DNA from: Eriocheir sinensis
Taxonomy: Eukaryota; Arthropoda; Malacostraca; Decapoda; Varunidae
Assembly (NCBI RefSeq): GCF_024679095.1
Contig: NC_066520.1
Span: 17,121,831 to 17,185,830, forward strand
DNA length: 64,000 nt
Reading direction: 5' to 3'
Under the pieces are notes generated by a model that saw only the letters and a program-made list of their open reading frames with translations, did not search any database and was not told where the DNA came from. This document shows positions 36,623-53,037 of this stretch, one piece after another (positions within the stretch are counted from its first letter, which is position 1; each line of letters begins with the position of its first letter). A program made the translations under genes and the position numbers.

Positions 36623-36687
<65 letters not shown>
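36623..36687. repeat. (GA)n microsatellite
   Basis: 32 units. Confidence 0.97.
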
Positions 36688-39894
<3,207 letters not shown>

Positions 39895-40265
39895 CCAAAC
39901 AACACAGAAGAAAAGGGAAAGGAGAGAAACAGCGTAAAGGGGCGAAATAAAAGGGAGGGAAGAGGTAAGGAATGGGTGGATTAGGCAGAAATATGAGGCA
40001 ACAAATTAGACAGAAGGAAAGAAACAAACAGAAACATTGAAAAAAAGGGAATGGAGAGAAACAGCGTAAAGGGACGAAATAAAAGGGAGGGAAGAGGTTA
40101 AGGAATGGGTGAATTATGCAGAAAAAGAGGCAAATTACGAGACTTAAAAAAAAAAACATTGAAAAAAAGGGAGGAGAGAAACGACGTAGAGGGGGAGATG
40201 AAAAAGAGGAAAGGGTAGATTAGGCGGAAAAAGGAGGCAAATCAAGACAGAAGAGAAGAAACAGA
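39895..40265 (+). repeat. Purine-rich tandem repeat, first array of a split family
   Basis: GAGAGAAACAGCGTAAAGG at about 39,922 and 40,055, and a variant near 40,173, with AATAAAAGGGAGGGAAGAGG and TAGGCAGAAA. The period is 118-133 bp over three copies. The same family recurs at 42,060-42,510. Confidence 0.8.
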
Positions 40266-40559
40266 AATAAACGTTGGTGATTGGTATCTGTCTGTATGTG
40301 TGCGGGTAGCGTTAAAAGAGACACAAGGAGAAAGAAAACGAGAAGAGGTAGAAATGGGAGAGAAAACGGGAAGATAAAGAGGGAGAGAGTAGGCAAACAC
40401 ACAGCAATCGATGGTCAATTTCCATATTTCCATTTAGGAGAGGCGAAGCGAGGCGATGCAAGCCGTCACCATAACCAACGACACGCTCATTGTAACGGGA
40501 AGGAGCGTGCCAGAAGGGGGACGCTCCTGCAATTGCCCTCATTGTTACGTGCGCCTGTC

Positions 40560-41235
40560 AACAACCTTCTGAGCCGTCTTCTCTGCTCTTCTCTTCTGCT
40601 CTCTTCCTTTCCCTCTTCTTCTCTTTTCTTCTCTATCCTTCTCTTCTCTTCTTCTCTCTCTCTTTCCTTCTCTTCCCTCTCTCTTTTCTTCCTTCATTTC
40701 CTTTCTCTTTCTCTTTCCTTCCTTTTCCTTCTCTTCTCTCTCTTTTTCCTTCCCTTTCCTTCTCCTCTCTCTCTTTTTCCTTTCCTTCCCTTCTCTTATC
40801 TCTCTTTTTCCTTCCCTTCTCTTCTCTGTTTTTTTCCTTCTCTGCTCTACTCTTCTTTTCTCGTCATTTTTTCCTTCTCTTTTTTCCTTTCCTTTTCTTT
40901 TTTTTTTTTATCTTCTTTTTCTATTTCCTTTTCTCTTCTTTTCTTTTTACTTTTCTTCTTTTTCAGTTTTCTTTTCTTTTACTTTTCTTCTGTCTCTCCT
41001 TCCTGCTCTTCTCTTTCGTCTGTCTCATCTGTTCTTTTCTCCCTCCCATCTTTTCCTTCTCTATTTTTCCCCTCTCTTCCCTGCCCCTCAATCCCCTATT
41101 TCTCCTTCTATCTTCTGTCTCTGCTCTTTATCGCATCTTCTCTTTTATCATCTCTTATTTCCTTCTCTTCCCTTTTATATTATATTCTCATCAACTATTC
41201 TTTCTTGCCTGTGTTACCTCTTTCTCTACCCTCAT
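40560..41235 (+). repeat. Pyrimidine-rich tract (CTTCT/CTTTC)
   Basis: About 670 bp of C/T with TTCCTTCTCT-like motifs. The long Phe/Ser/Leu open frame across it is an artefact. Confidence 0.85.
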
Positions 41236-41255
41236 CTCGTCTCTGTCCATGACCC

Positions 41256-41289
41256 AACCTAACCTAACCTAACCTAACCTAACCTAACC
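41256..41289 (-). repeat. Interstitial telomere repeat (AACCT)n
   Basis: Six perfect AACCT units and a partial seventh, i.e. TTAGG on the - strand, opposite in orientation to the 22.2-kb array. It follows directly on a 670-bp pyrimidine tract. Confidence 0.85.
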
Positions 41290-42059
41290 ATAGCCTTACT
41301 GACCTCCGTTATGGGGGGATCCATTGCACTAGTCTATTTTTTCTGCAAGGAGAAACTAAATAGACGATGTTTATTCCATTTCCTTTATTTTCAATCCTAC
41401 GCGTGATTGCTTTGCCATTTCATCGCTTGCAAACAACTATGGCGATACGAAAAATAAAAACCGAAACTAGTAACTGAATTATCGTTCAGAACTGTGACAC
41501 GACAAGCGGTGACACTCGCTTAAAAAAAATGGATAGGATTGTTGAGTTAGTGTATTTATTTTCACGGAAGTTTCACCGCGCAAAATACGGCTATATATAC
41601 AATTTTCCACCTCTTTCGGTTTTGAGGCATCGAGTCCCATTAGTCATGTTAACACTACGTCGAGGGAGGGAACACGTAATCCTCACTGCACCAATTAATC
41701 AACAGAAAAAAAGGGGACTCGCCACTACCAGACAGGCGGCGAGGGAGCCCAACACACACACCCACACACACACACAAACACGAAAGATAAAAAGAGTCTT
41801 GTTATCCGAGCTCAATGGGACGATACCCTTCAGAGGATCAGCGTCGAGGGAACAAGTCCATCCTGTCCCCGCTACATGCGGACGCGAAGGAGGCAGGGAG
41901 CGCAAGGACGGAGGGGAAAAGATGAAGAAGGAAAAAAAAGGGCGTATGGGCGAAATTTGGGGAAAGGGACAGGAAGGGAAGGGATAGTAACCTCCCCCTT
42001 TACAGTAGTTCCCCATCTGTTCATTTTCCCAAGGGCTAGGACAGGTTAGGGAAAGGGCA
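41290..42059. other. No gene seen
   Basis: Unique DNA with a short CA run (41,752-41,778), then purine-rich. Confidence 0.5.
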
Positions 42060-42510
42060 GGGAGATAAATGGATTAAGAAGAGAAGGGAAATGACAGAAA
42101 CGCCGTAATAGATAGAAAACAAAAGGAAAGTAATGTTGTTTACTCTTTACCTTCATAAGACTTCCTACCCCGCCTGTTCAACGTTCTAGAGAAAAGGAAA
42201 AGGTTAGGGAAAGACAAAAGAGGCAGAAAAGGGATGTAAACCGAGACAGAAGAAAAGGGAAAGTATAGGCACGGCATAATGTGAGGAGATAAAAGGGAGG
42301 GAGGAGGTAAAGGAAGGGGTGAAGGAAGCAGAAAACGAAGACAAATCACGACCGAATAAAAGGGAAAAAAGAGGAACGGCGAGAAGTGATGAGAAAATAG
42401 GGAGAAAATACGTTAAGAAAAAGGTGGAGGAGGCAGAAAAGGAAGCCAAACCAAGACAGAACAAAGGGAAAGGAGAGAAGCAGCGTAATAAGAAGAGACG
42501 AGACAGAAGA
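42060..42510 (+). repeat. Purine-rich tandem repeat, second array of the split family
   Basis: GATAAAAGGGAGGGAGGAGG, GGAAGGGGTGAAGGAAGC and GGAAAGGAGAGAAGCAGCG match the array at 39.9-40.3 kb. The 1.8 kb between the arrays holds a pyrimidine tract and the (AACCT)n tract. Confidence 0.75.
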
Positions 42511-42714
42511 GGAAGGGCGAAGTGGACGCGTCTTGGTAATCTCCCTTCACGTCATCCCATCTGGCAATCGTTCTAAGGGTGGAAGGAAGTTAAGGAAGGG
42601 CTGGGCGGAGGCAGGAAGGAGAGCCAAAGAGGATAAGCTTCTGTTTGCCATGAGAAGGGAGAGAGAAGGAGAGGATAAGGATGAAGATGGGAGGCAAGGA
42701 GTGGAAGGGACTGT

Positions 42715-42775
42715 AGGAGGAGGAAGAGGAAGAGGAGGAGGAGGAGGAGGAGGAGGAGGAGGAGGAAATAGAAGA
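42715..42775. repeat. (GGA)n
   Basis: GGA triplets within a wider purine-rich stretch that follows the tandem array at 42.06-42.5 kb. Confidence 0.9.
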
Positions 42776-43175
42776 GGTAATGAGGATCTCTGAGCAGCGC
42801 TGTGGGACCCGGATGGAGGCGGAGAGGACGGAATGGGAGAAGACTGTTTGTGAGCTAGAAGAGAGGAAGAACAAGGAGTGTAAAATAATAAAACTATAAA
42901 ATATGTTGAAATTAGCAACCCGGACAAAAATACTCCAGAAAAAAGTGTAAATATGAATGAAAGATAAAAGGGAAAACGAATCATCACCCCACAAACAACA
43001 TATACCCACCCAAAAAACTACTTAGAACAGACTTAGGAAAAACACCACCAGACAAGACCAAGACCTGACACTTCAGCCGCACAGACATAATCAACAGACC
43101 TACACAGACAGAGCAAACATTGAAGAGAAGCTGCCGTGGGATCATCAGGCAAAAGAGACAGAGAGAGAAAGGGGA

Positions 43176-44159
<984 letters not shown>

Positions 44160-44937
44160 CAAACTTCCAAACACTTGTCCACCTCTCCCTCTCCCTCTCT
44201 TCCCCTCTCTATCTAACTCTCTCTACATTTCTCTCTTCCCCTTTCTCTCTTTTCCTCTCTCCCTCTCCCTGTCTCTCTTCCCCTTTTCCTCTCTCTCCCT
44301 CCCTCTCCTCCTGCCCTCAAGCCTTCGCAGTCCCAGCATCAGAAACTTGTCGCGTGTCTCCGCCTTCGCTGTGTCAGGACCACTCGGCCGCCCTTTCATC
44401 TCGGCGCTCCCTCGGCCTCGTCAGTGTCCCCCTCGGAGCCCTAACGTAAACACGGGGCACTGTAGCGTAACCTTCGGGCCTCCAGGTTTCTGTGTCAAGC
44501 GGCGACTGTTCTTTTTTTTTCCTCGCGTGGATATGGTTGTTGTTTTACCTGTTGGTAGTGAAGACCGTGAGAGAAAAGAAGGCATAGAAAGAACATATCA
44601 AGAAGAAGAGGAGGCAGAAGAAAGGAAGATAATAAGGGTAGCAGGAAGGAAAATTATGATGATCGTATGGAGAGGATGAAGGCACTGAGGAGAAAGAGGA
44701 GGAGGAGGAGGAGGAGGAGGAGGAAGAGGAAGGAGGAAAGAGTGAGAGCCAGAGGAGATTGAGAAGATGGAAGACGACGGAGGAGGAGGAGAAAGATGAG
44801 AAGAAAGAGGAGGAGGAGCAGGAAAAGAAGTAGAAGGAGGAGAAGAAGGAGGAAGAAGCACAGGAGTCAGAGGAGCAGGAGGAGGAGGAGAGAAGGAGGA
44901 AGAGGTACATGATGAAACAACCATGCGGAAGAGAGTC

Positions 44938-44969
<32 letters not shown>

Positions 44970-45400
44970 CGAACGAGCAAGGAGACTGGAGGTTGTCGAG
45001 GGAGTTGGAGGAAGAGAGTGGTGGGTCCTGGGAGAGAGAGAAAAGGTAGTCAGTCTTGTGTGGTGGTGCGAGGGAGAAAAGACCCAAGGAAAAGAAGGTA
45101 GAGGCAAATACGTAGAGAGTGTGAGTGAATACCTGGAGGAGATTGAGGAAACTTAACAGATCGAAAAGGTTGATGAATAGACGATAATTAGCAGTAGAGG
45201 CAGTAGCAGTAGTAGTAATATGGTAGCATTAGTAGAAAGACAAAGAGAGATAAGAGTGATAAATGGTTTAGAGGTTGATTGGTGGATAGACGAGACTTAG
45301 CAACAGTGGTAATAGTAGCAGTAGAAGTAGTAACAGTAGTAGTAATATAATAGTAGTAGTAGTGGTAGTAGCAGTAGAAAGACAGAAAAGAGAGAGAGGT
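44160..45400. repeat. Pyrimidine tract, unique island, then purine and AGT-triplet tract
   Basis: 44,160-44,330 is C/T-rich. 44,330-44,560 is mixed, CpG-containing sequence with no recognised gene. 44,560-45,140 is GGA/GAA-rich. 45,180-45,400 has AGTAGC/AGTAGT triplets. Confidence 0.75.
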
Positions 45401-45839
45401 AATAGGTAGATATGGTTGGGCCAGTGCTGTTTTTTTCTTGTAATTGTCTTTTTTTTGTCGTCATTGTATCCTCCTCCTCCTCCTCCTCCTCCCTGCACTC
45501 TCTAGATTACCTCGCCTCCAACATCACCGCCTCTACGCCTCTCATCCTATTCTTTCCTTGCATAACAGACACACACACACGCAGCAACAAGCAGAAACAA
45601 CAGCATACACACACAAACGCACACAAGATAAACAGTATTACCCGGAAAACTAAAAAAATAAATAAACGACAAGCTAGGAGATAAAAAAAAAAAAAAGCAG
45701 ATAGAGCACAGCAGAGGAGGGCAGGCAAGGGCGGGGCTCGAGGCTCAGGCCGACACACAACTTCACGCGGGGGCGGACTGAGCTGCCAGTAAATTTTGTC
45801 TCGCATAACTTGGAGCTGCAACACGCCACCTCCTACTGA

Positions 45840-45960
45840 GCCATTGTCCGTAATGACCAATAATCTCTAATGACAGCTGCCAGGCGTCCGGGAAACTAAT
45901 CAGCAGCATCCACTACAAGCGCGCTGATCTGTCCAATTAGTCGCGAAGTGAAGGCCTGTC
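45840..45960. promoter_or_regulatory. Candidate enhancer-like cluster of TAAT and TGACAG motifs
   Basis: Repeat-free sequence with TAATGACC, TAATCTCTAATGACAGCTGC (a Meis/Hth-like TGACAG overlapping the E-box CAGCTG), ACTAATCAGC and CAATTAGTCG. Motif clustering is seen; function is inferred. Confidence 0.25.
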
Positions 45961-46504
45961 GTAATTCTGGCTGCTCTGCGTGCCTCGCCAGCAAGTTACG
46001 CAGAGTATGGCAAGTTGATGACACTCGCCTCCCACCTCCCGCTTGCGCCTGTTACCTCCCCTTTACCTCTACCCGTCTCTCTCTCTCTCGCCAGTGGATC
46101 TCCTCTTTAACACTGCTTTGATCTATTTTTTATTACCCGTTTGCTTCCAGTTATTTCGGATGTGCGCTAGAGTCAGTGTCCGTCCGATGTGCACTTGTTT
46201 TGGTTATGGCTAACTTCGCATTACCATCCTTCGAATATTCTCTGGCGTATACCTTGCCGTCAGTTCTCTCCGATTTATGTTTCAGCTTCGCTCCTCGATC
46301 TATATTTATGGCGCCTTGCTTCCAACTCCGCCGAGGAACAAAGGAGTGATATACGCATGACTTGAGCTTACGCAGATTATTTGGGTAGTTTTAAGGTGCA
46401 GCTTTTAGGTCATGCGGTGAGCTGGATTACGTTGCGGCGCCCGTCTCCTCGTCTCGATAGGAAATAAAGCACGGAAGTCATTTTTTGGAAGACTATGGAA
46501 CCTT
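45961..46504. other. Unique DNA, no gene seen
   Basis: Mixed composition. Nothing recognised. Confidence 0.5.
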
Positions 46505-46720
46505 TGGGGTCATATCCTAAGACATTTCGACGCCCAGGCACACATATTTTGACAAGGCTTTCGTAGGAGTTTTGGACATTTCCATGGGTAGTTTTATGAC
46601 CCTGGTGGTACTTTGACTCCTCCTCTGTGCCATGAACCTAAAATAAACACTCATCAGAACCCAGTTGATCTCATTTTTGGCCTTTGGAAATAGTTGATGT
46701 AAGGGGCGGAGGCGTCTAAA
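46505..46720 (+). repeat. Dispersed repeat family R, copy 4
   Basis: GACAAGGCTTTCGTAGGAG, TTTTGGACATTTCCATGGG, TTTTATGACCCTGGTGGTAC, CTGTGCCATGAAC and GGAAATAGTTGATG follow the same order as copy 1. It has no coding content. Confidence 0.78.
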
Positions 46721-48159
46721 AGCACCAGTGTTTATTTTATGGTGAGTTGATTTTTTAAACTTCAGAAACACGTACTCTTAGTCTCTCTCAAACACACACA
46801 ATCTCGCACGCACGCACACTTTACGCATTTCTGCTTCATCTAATTCGCCTCGTCCTCGGCCTCATCTCCGTCTTCCCCCGGCTCACATCCAGCATCCACG
46901 TCCCTGATCTCCCAGCCTCCCGCAGCTTCACGTCTCCCTCTCAGGTGCATCCCGTCTCCAGGCAGCCTCGCGACCCCTCACCTCCTCCCTCCACCCACGC
47001 ACAGACGCTACACTGTCTCCCTTTCTTCCTGTTAACGGATTCACAGTTTTTTTTTTCGTTTCTTCTTTTCTTTTCCTTTTTTATGTAAAGTTCAGAAGGT
47101 GGAAAAGGGAAGGGAAGGATGTATGGACTCTGACTCTTTGCTTTCTCCTATATTCTGCTGTTTATCTTTGTCCTTCCTTCTTTCCTTGCTTTCTGTTTTT
47201 TCCTTCATCTCCTTCCTCCCGCCCTTTCATTTATCTCTGGTTCTTCCTTTATTTCCTTCCCCCTGTACTTCAATTTTCCCTGGTTCTTATTTCATCTCTT
47301 TCCTCCCCTCCTTTCTTTTCTCTCTGGTTCTTCTTTCATCGCTTTCCTCTCCTCCTTTCTTTTATCTCTGGTTCTTCTTCCATCTCTTTCCTCCCCTCCT
47401 TTCTTTTATCTCTGGTTCTTCTTTCACCTCTTTCCTCCTACTCATCCGTTCCTACCTGGTCCTCCTTTCATCTCTCTCCTCCTACCTTTCCATTCCTCTC
47501 TGGCTTTCCTCCTTCCATCCTTCAGTCCCTCGCTCATCCTTCCTCTCCCAGCTTACATTTCCTCTGATCCCTTCCCCCTTCCCTCCCGCAACAAACCCAT
47601 TATTCCTCACCGCCTCCTAAGCCTCCTCTCCCCTTCCTCTCCCCTCTTGCACCACCTCTCCTCTCTCCCACTCTCTCCCTACTCACTCATCTTACCCTCA
47701 CCTCACCTCTCACTTCTTCCTCACTCCCCTCCTCTTCGTGCTATGTTGGAACTTATGGAATTACACTCGTGGGCCCTCGCATGCACGCGCACCCGAGAAT
47801 TCAATTGTTTGCTGTATACTAATTGGGCGTGACTGTGTAAGATTTGGCGGAGGCGGGAGATGCGAGGCGCCCCAGGTAGTGCGTCTCGTGGAGGAAGAGG
47901 AAGTTAGGCGGGATGAGTTAAGTAAATTTTGAAGTGCTGCGTCCCTCTGCGTTCTCTTCCTTTGGTACGTGTGTGGTGGGGTGGGTGAGGGGTGAGGATG
48001 GCAGCTAAGAACACCCCCTCCCTTCAGTCTCTCTCCTTCTCTGTTCTTACTGTTCAGTGTTCATCTTGTATAAATTCTTAAGCAAGCAGTATGGGAATAG
48101 CGAAGCATTACACTATAACTAACAATCAGTGTAGCTTCTGATTCCACCAGATTTGGCGA
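46721..48159. other. No gene seen
   Basis: Unique C-rich piece, the pyrimidine tract at 47,100-47,730 that contains the 44-bp minisatellite, then unique DNA. Confidence 0.5.
47230..47510 (+). repeat. 44-bp pyrimidine-rich minisatellite
   Basis: TGGTTCTTC-like starts lie at 47238, 47281, 47325, 47369, 47413 and 47457, giving a period of 43-44 bp over about six copies. It sits within the pyrimidine tract at 47,100-47,730. Confidence 0.85.
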
Positions 48160-48640
48160 ACATTCTCTCGTTACCAACCTAACTACCTAACAAAACCATC
48201 AAATTCGCCAAGAAACGAACATCTCACCATTATTTAGCAGGATATATATACCTTCACACCCACTCGCATCTATCCTGTGTACCGCTTTCACCTTTCATGT
48301 ATAGCAACGTCCTTATAATCTAACTACCCAACTACCTAACAGCCATGAGATTCGACGAAAAGAAACGAGCATCTCACCCTTATTTAGTTTGATATGCACC
48401 CTCACACCTCGCACACCCACTCTCATCCATCCTGTGTAACGCTTTCCTCTTCCATGTATATCCACGTCATTATAACCTAGCTACCTAACAGCCAAGAGAT
48501 TCACCGAGAAGAAACGAGCATATCAACACTATTCAGCCTGATTTCCAGCTTCACACACCCTTGCATCTATCCTCCGTACCCTTTTCCCCTTCCAGGCACA
48601 TCCATTCCCCTAAATCAGCTATCGTCTTCAACTAATTTAG
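48160..48640 (+). repeat. Tandem repeat, period about 149 bp, three copies
   Basis: AGAAACGAACATCTCACC and its variants start at 48211, 48361 and 48510. Each is followed by TATTTAG, TCACACCC, CATCTATCCT and TTCATGTATA-like blocks. Non-coding. Confidence 0.85.
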
Positions 48641-49433
48641 CATAACAAAGGCAATTCAACGCAAGTCAAGCCGTGTATTGCTTCAACTAATCGGGTTCGC
48701 ATACCTTAACCTTATTTCCGCACCTTCATCTGATTTATCTCACCTCCCTTCAGGTAAACTAATATAACGCAGGTACCTCCGATAATGCACCTTGCTCACC
48801 CCTCACATGGGTCATATTTGTTAGTTCTGACTCATCTTCCAAACTGATGCTTACCGACGAAGAGAACGAGGAAAAGATAGTCGAAGAGGGAGAGGAGACG
48901 AAAAAGGAAGAGAAAGGGGGAAAAAGGGAAGTGGATAAATCCTTACAGACGAAGACAACACAGCGAAGACGAGGTTGGAGGACACGGAGAGGAAGACAAC
49001 GAATAAGGAATGAAAAGGTGAAGAAAGGAAAGGGAAAAGGAGTAGCTGGAGATATAGAAGACGAAGAGGAAGACGGCGGAGAGGGAAGAAAAAAGGAAAA
49101 AAGGGAATGAGAAAAAAAATAGTTGGAGAAACACTCAGTATCCGACTCGCCTAGACCCAGTTCACCTGTGCCACCGTGAGCCACCACCACCACTACTACC
49201 TCCACCACCACCACCACCACCACAACTGCATCCTGCCCTAATCCTTCCTCCACCCAAGACCCATCACCCTCCTCAGCCAAGCAATCCCTTCATCTTCCAC
49301 CAGAATTCTCCATTTGCTCCATATCTCCTTTGCTCCTCTCCCTTTCAATGTTATCTCTTTATATTTCCTCTGCCCTTCTCTCTACCTTTTATTTTCCCAC
49401 AATCCCTTAAACAGTACTTCCTCTGGTTCATTT
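48641..49433. other. Flank of the retrotransposon, no gene seen
   Basis: Purine-rich at 48,855-49,110, ACC triplets at 49,182-49,222, then C/T-rich sequence leading into the reverse-transcriptase remnant. Confidence 0.5.
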
Positions 49434-51105
49434 ATGCCTGTTATAAAGATTCTTCAAAATGATGTTTTCTATGCCCTCTCTGGCCTCAATCCTCAGAAGG
49501 CTTATGGACCTGATGGAGTGCCTCCTATTGTCCTTAAAAACTGTGCCTCCGTGCTGTCACCCTGCCTGGTCAAACTCTTTCGCCTCTGCCTGTCAACATC
49601 TACCTTTCCTTCTTGCTGGAAGTATGCCTTCACACAGCCTGTACCTAAGAAGGGTGACCGCTCCAATCCCTCAAACTACCGTCCTATTGCTTTACTTTCT
49701 TGTCTATCTAAAGCTTTTGAATCAATCCTTAACCGTAAGATTCAAAAGCACCTTTCCACTTCTGACCTTCTATCTGATCGCCAGTATGGGTTCCGCAAGG
49801 GCGTTCTACTGGTGATCTCCTATTCTTAACTGACTCTTGGTCATCCTCTCTTAGCTGTTTCTGAAACTTTTGCTATTGCGCTGGACATATCAAAAGCTTT
49901 TGATAGGGTCTGGCACAAATCTTTGCTTTCTAAACTACCCTCCTACGGTTTCTATCCTTCTCTCTGTACCTTTATCTCCAGTTTCCTTTCTGACCGTTCT
50001 ATTTCTGCCGTGGTAGACGGTCACTGTTCTTCCCTAAATCTATTAACAGTGGTGTCCCACAGGGTTCTGTCCTATCTCCCACTCTTTTCTGTTGTTCATT
50101 GATGATCTTCTTTCCAAAACGAACTGTCCTATCCATTCCTACGCCGATGATTCCACTCTGCATTATTCAACTTCTTTTAATAGAAGACCCACCTTCAGGA
50201 ACTTAACGACTCAAGGCTGGAGGCTGCAGAACGCTTAGCCTCAGACCTTACTATTATTTCCGATTGGGGCAAGAAGAACCTGGTGTCCTTCAACGCCTCA
50301 AAACACAGTTTCTCCACCTATCCACTCGACACAATCTTCCAAACAACTATCCCTATTCTTTGACAACACCCAGCTATCACCTTCCTCAACACTAAACATC
50401 CTCGGTCTATCCTTAACTCAAAATCTCAACTGGAAACTTCATATCTCATCTCTTACTAAATCAGCTTCCTCGAGGCTGGGCGTTCTGTACCGTCTCCGCC
50501 AGTTCTTCTCCCCTGCACAGTTGCTGTCCATATACAGGGGCCTTGTCCGCCCTCGTATGGAGTATGCATCTCATGTGTGGGGGGGCTCCACTCACACAGC
50601 TCTTCTGGACAGAGTGGAGGCAAAGGCTCTTCGTCTCATCAGCTCTCCTCCTCATACTGATAGTCTTCGACCTCTTAAATTCCGCCGCACTGTTGCCTCT
50701 TTCTATCTTCTATCGATATTTCCACGCTGACTGCTCTTCTGAACTTGCTAACTGCATGCCTCCCCCCTCCAGCCCCTGCACTCGACTTTCTACTCATGCT
50801 CATCCCTATACTGTCCAAACCCCTTATGCAAGAGTTAACCAGCATCTTCACTCTTTCATCCCTCACGCTGGTAAACTCTGGAACAATCTTCCTTCATCTG
50901 TATTTCCTCCTGCCTACGACTTGAACTCTTTCAAGAGGAGGGTATCAGGACACCTCTCCTCCCGAAACTGACATATCTTTCGGCCACCTCTTTGGATTCT
51001 TTTTAGGAGCAGCGAGTAGCGGGCTTTTTTTTTTTTACTAATGTTTACTTTTTTGTGCCCTTGAGCTGTCTCCTTTGCTGTAAAAAAAAAAAAAAAAAAA
51101 AAAAA
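49434..51105 (+). pseudogene. Degenerate Jockey/CR1-like non-LTR retrotransposon, 5'-truncated
   Basis: Pieces in changing frames match a reverse transcriptase: the fingers region with PKKGDRSNPSNYRPI (about 49,650), motif A LDISKAFDRVWH (about 49,881) and the catalytic YADD (50,140-50,151), followed by thumb/C-terminal sequence ending near 50,971. Frameshifts (for example near 49,799 and after 50,700) and stops break the frame, and no endonuclease domain is present upstream. A 3' UTR with AGCAGCGAGTAGCGGGC and a T-rich stretch ends in a run of about 25 A (to 51,105). It copied itself through RNA when active; this copy is dead. Confidence 0.88.
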
Positions 51106-51552
51106 ATTGACCTCTCACTCTTTTCCCTAACCACCTCTAGTTTTTATTCTTATCTACTCTAGTTTTGCTCTCCTTGCTATTTCTCTCTCCTTCTATTCGT
51201 CCCCTACGCTCCCCTACACACCGCTTTCCTGTATCTCTAGTCCTTCACCTTTTCCTTCCCTTTAGCTTCATTCTGAGATGCACTCCTCTTTCCCTCTCCC
51301 TCTCTCTCTCTACCTCTCTCGCTCTCTCTCTCTCTATAACCATTTCCTCCTTACTAACACACTCCCTACACCCCAAACTCTGTCTCCTCCCCTATTCCAC
51401 TTTCCTAGTCTCCCCCTCTCCCTCTCTCCCTCCCTCTCTCTCTCTCCATCGGTTTCCCACTCTTTGCATCCGCCTCACACTCTCCCTCTGTAGGCTTTCC
51501 TCTCTCTCCCCTTCTTTCCCTTTCCCCTCGTCGTCGTTCACCCCACAAACAA

Positions 51553-51554
<2 letters not shown>

Positions 51555-51605
<51 letters not shown>
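51555..51605. repeat. (AG)n microsatellite
   Basis: About 25 units, after a 400-bp pyrimidine-rich stretch (51,120-51,540). Confidence 0.96.
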
Positions 51606-51607
<2 letters not shown>

Positions 51608-53037
51608 CACACCCACACACCTCGCCTTAAATGGGGAGAAATATCTGATTAAAACATTCGGAGTCGGCCCCCCGCTGCGAGAACACCATTTGCATTCAGA
51701 TGTTGCACTTCTGGCGTATTGGTGTCATTAGGACGAGCCGCGCGAGAGTAGGTTTTTTTTCAGTATTTTGTTTTAGTGTTGCGTGTTTTTTTTTCTCTCT
51801 CTGTACGTTTGATTAGAAATATGCATACAAATGAACGTTCACCCCGCCGTGTGTGCTCTCTCTCTATACGTTTTCACGATGCTAACACCCCCCCCCCTCC
51901 CCCCCCCCCTCCCACACACACCCTGAAAAAAAGTAGACTGGAAAAGAGTTCGTGACGGAAATGATGTTGATGTAATGTGGTTGTGTCAAGGTAAATATGT
52001 GTGTAAGTACGTGTGTGTGTGTGTGTGTGTGAGGGTGAGTGGGTGTCTGTTGCTTGTATGTGTGGGAGTGTTCATGTATGGATTTTTTTTTTTTTTTTTT
52101 TTTACGTTGTTGCCTATTGCGCCGGTAGGCATCTTCCCGGTGGGGCCTGATGGTCAGCCCAAGGCTTCTTCCAGGTGGGGCCTGATGGTCGGCCCAGCCC
52201 GTTCTGGCGCAGGCGAGTGTTTATAGTGGCGCCATCTTGCATTGGCTCATGCTGCCCCCCGGAACTCGTACTTGATTCGCTTGGACGGCTTCCTCTAGAG
52301 TCCGGGTTGATGGGTGGTCTTCAGGACAGCATGTGGGTAGTTTTAAGCCACTCGGCGGTGACCGAAAAATCCGAGTGGTAGCGTGAGGATTCGAACCCGC
52401 GTCGTCCATCACGCGGCGAATGTGGGTCCAGTACGCTATCACTTCGGCCACCGCCTACCCCGTCTGTGTGTTAGCAATAATGAGATTGGTGTGTACGTGA
52501 GCATGGATAAATGCATGTATGTATATATGTATGTATGTATATGTCAGTGTATCTGGTAAGGAAAAATGGCAAAGGTTTGTACTAATGGAGTTACTCAGTT
52601 ATTGTTATGGTTCTTGTTGCTGTTGTTAATTTTCACCCAATCAAACTCACCGACAGACCCTTAACTTGCTTTAAAACGATGCGCAGACAGTGACGGCGCA
52701 GCGCAGACAGGCGACACGGATCAACATAACGAAGGACGGAAATACCCTCATACGGAAAATACGAGTGGAGGACGCCAGTAAAATTTCCCCAGTAATTGCT
52801 AGAGAACACAAGCCTTCGATGAGCACCAGGAATTAGCATCAGCATCACCAACAGCAGTCACAGCAAGGGAGCATCACCAGCAATAGCATCAGCAGCATAG
52901 GCAATGACAGCAGAGACCTACATAAACACTACATAAACATATCTGGCCTCCTTCACTCCCCTACCACCCTGTCACCGCCCTACAGCACTGTCACAACCTG
53001 CTACGCCATGCTACATAGACCCTGCTACCGCTAAAAC
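51606..53037. other. Unique DNA around the SINE, no gene seen
   Basis: C runs near 51,890-51,912, a GT run near 52,012-52,031, ATGTATGT near 52,515-52,535 and CAGCATCAGCAG words at 52,828-52,900. No coding signal. Confidence 0.5.
52083..52461 (-). mobile_element. tRNA-derived SINE
   Basis: Read on the - strand it starts near 52,461 with a tRNA-like head: box A-like TGGCCGAAGTGATAGCG (about 52,434-52,450) and a perfect box B GGTTCGAATCC (52,387-52,397). The long spacing between the boxes recalls class II (Ser/Leu) tRNAs. A body with a repeated TGGGGCCTGATGGTC-like motif (on the + strand) follows, and the element ends in a 22-base A tail (T run at 52,083-52,104). Pol III transcription is expected for the family. 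Target-site duplications are not obvious. Confidence 0.82.

Noticed and set aside
40281..41252. 323-codon open frame
   Set aside because: Two thirds lie in a C/T tract, with no recognisable protein content.
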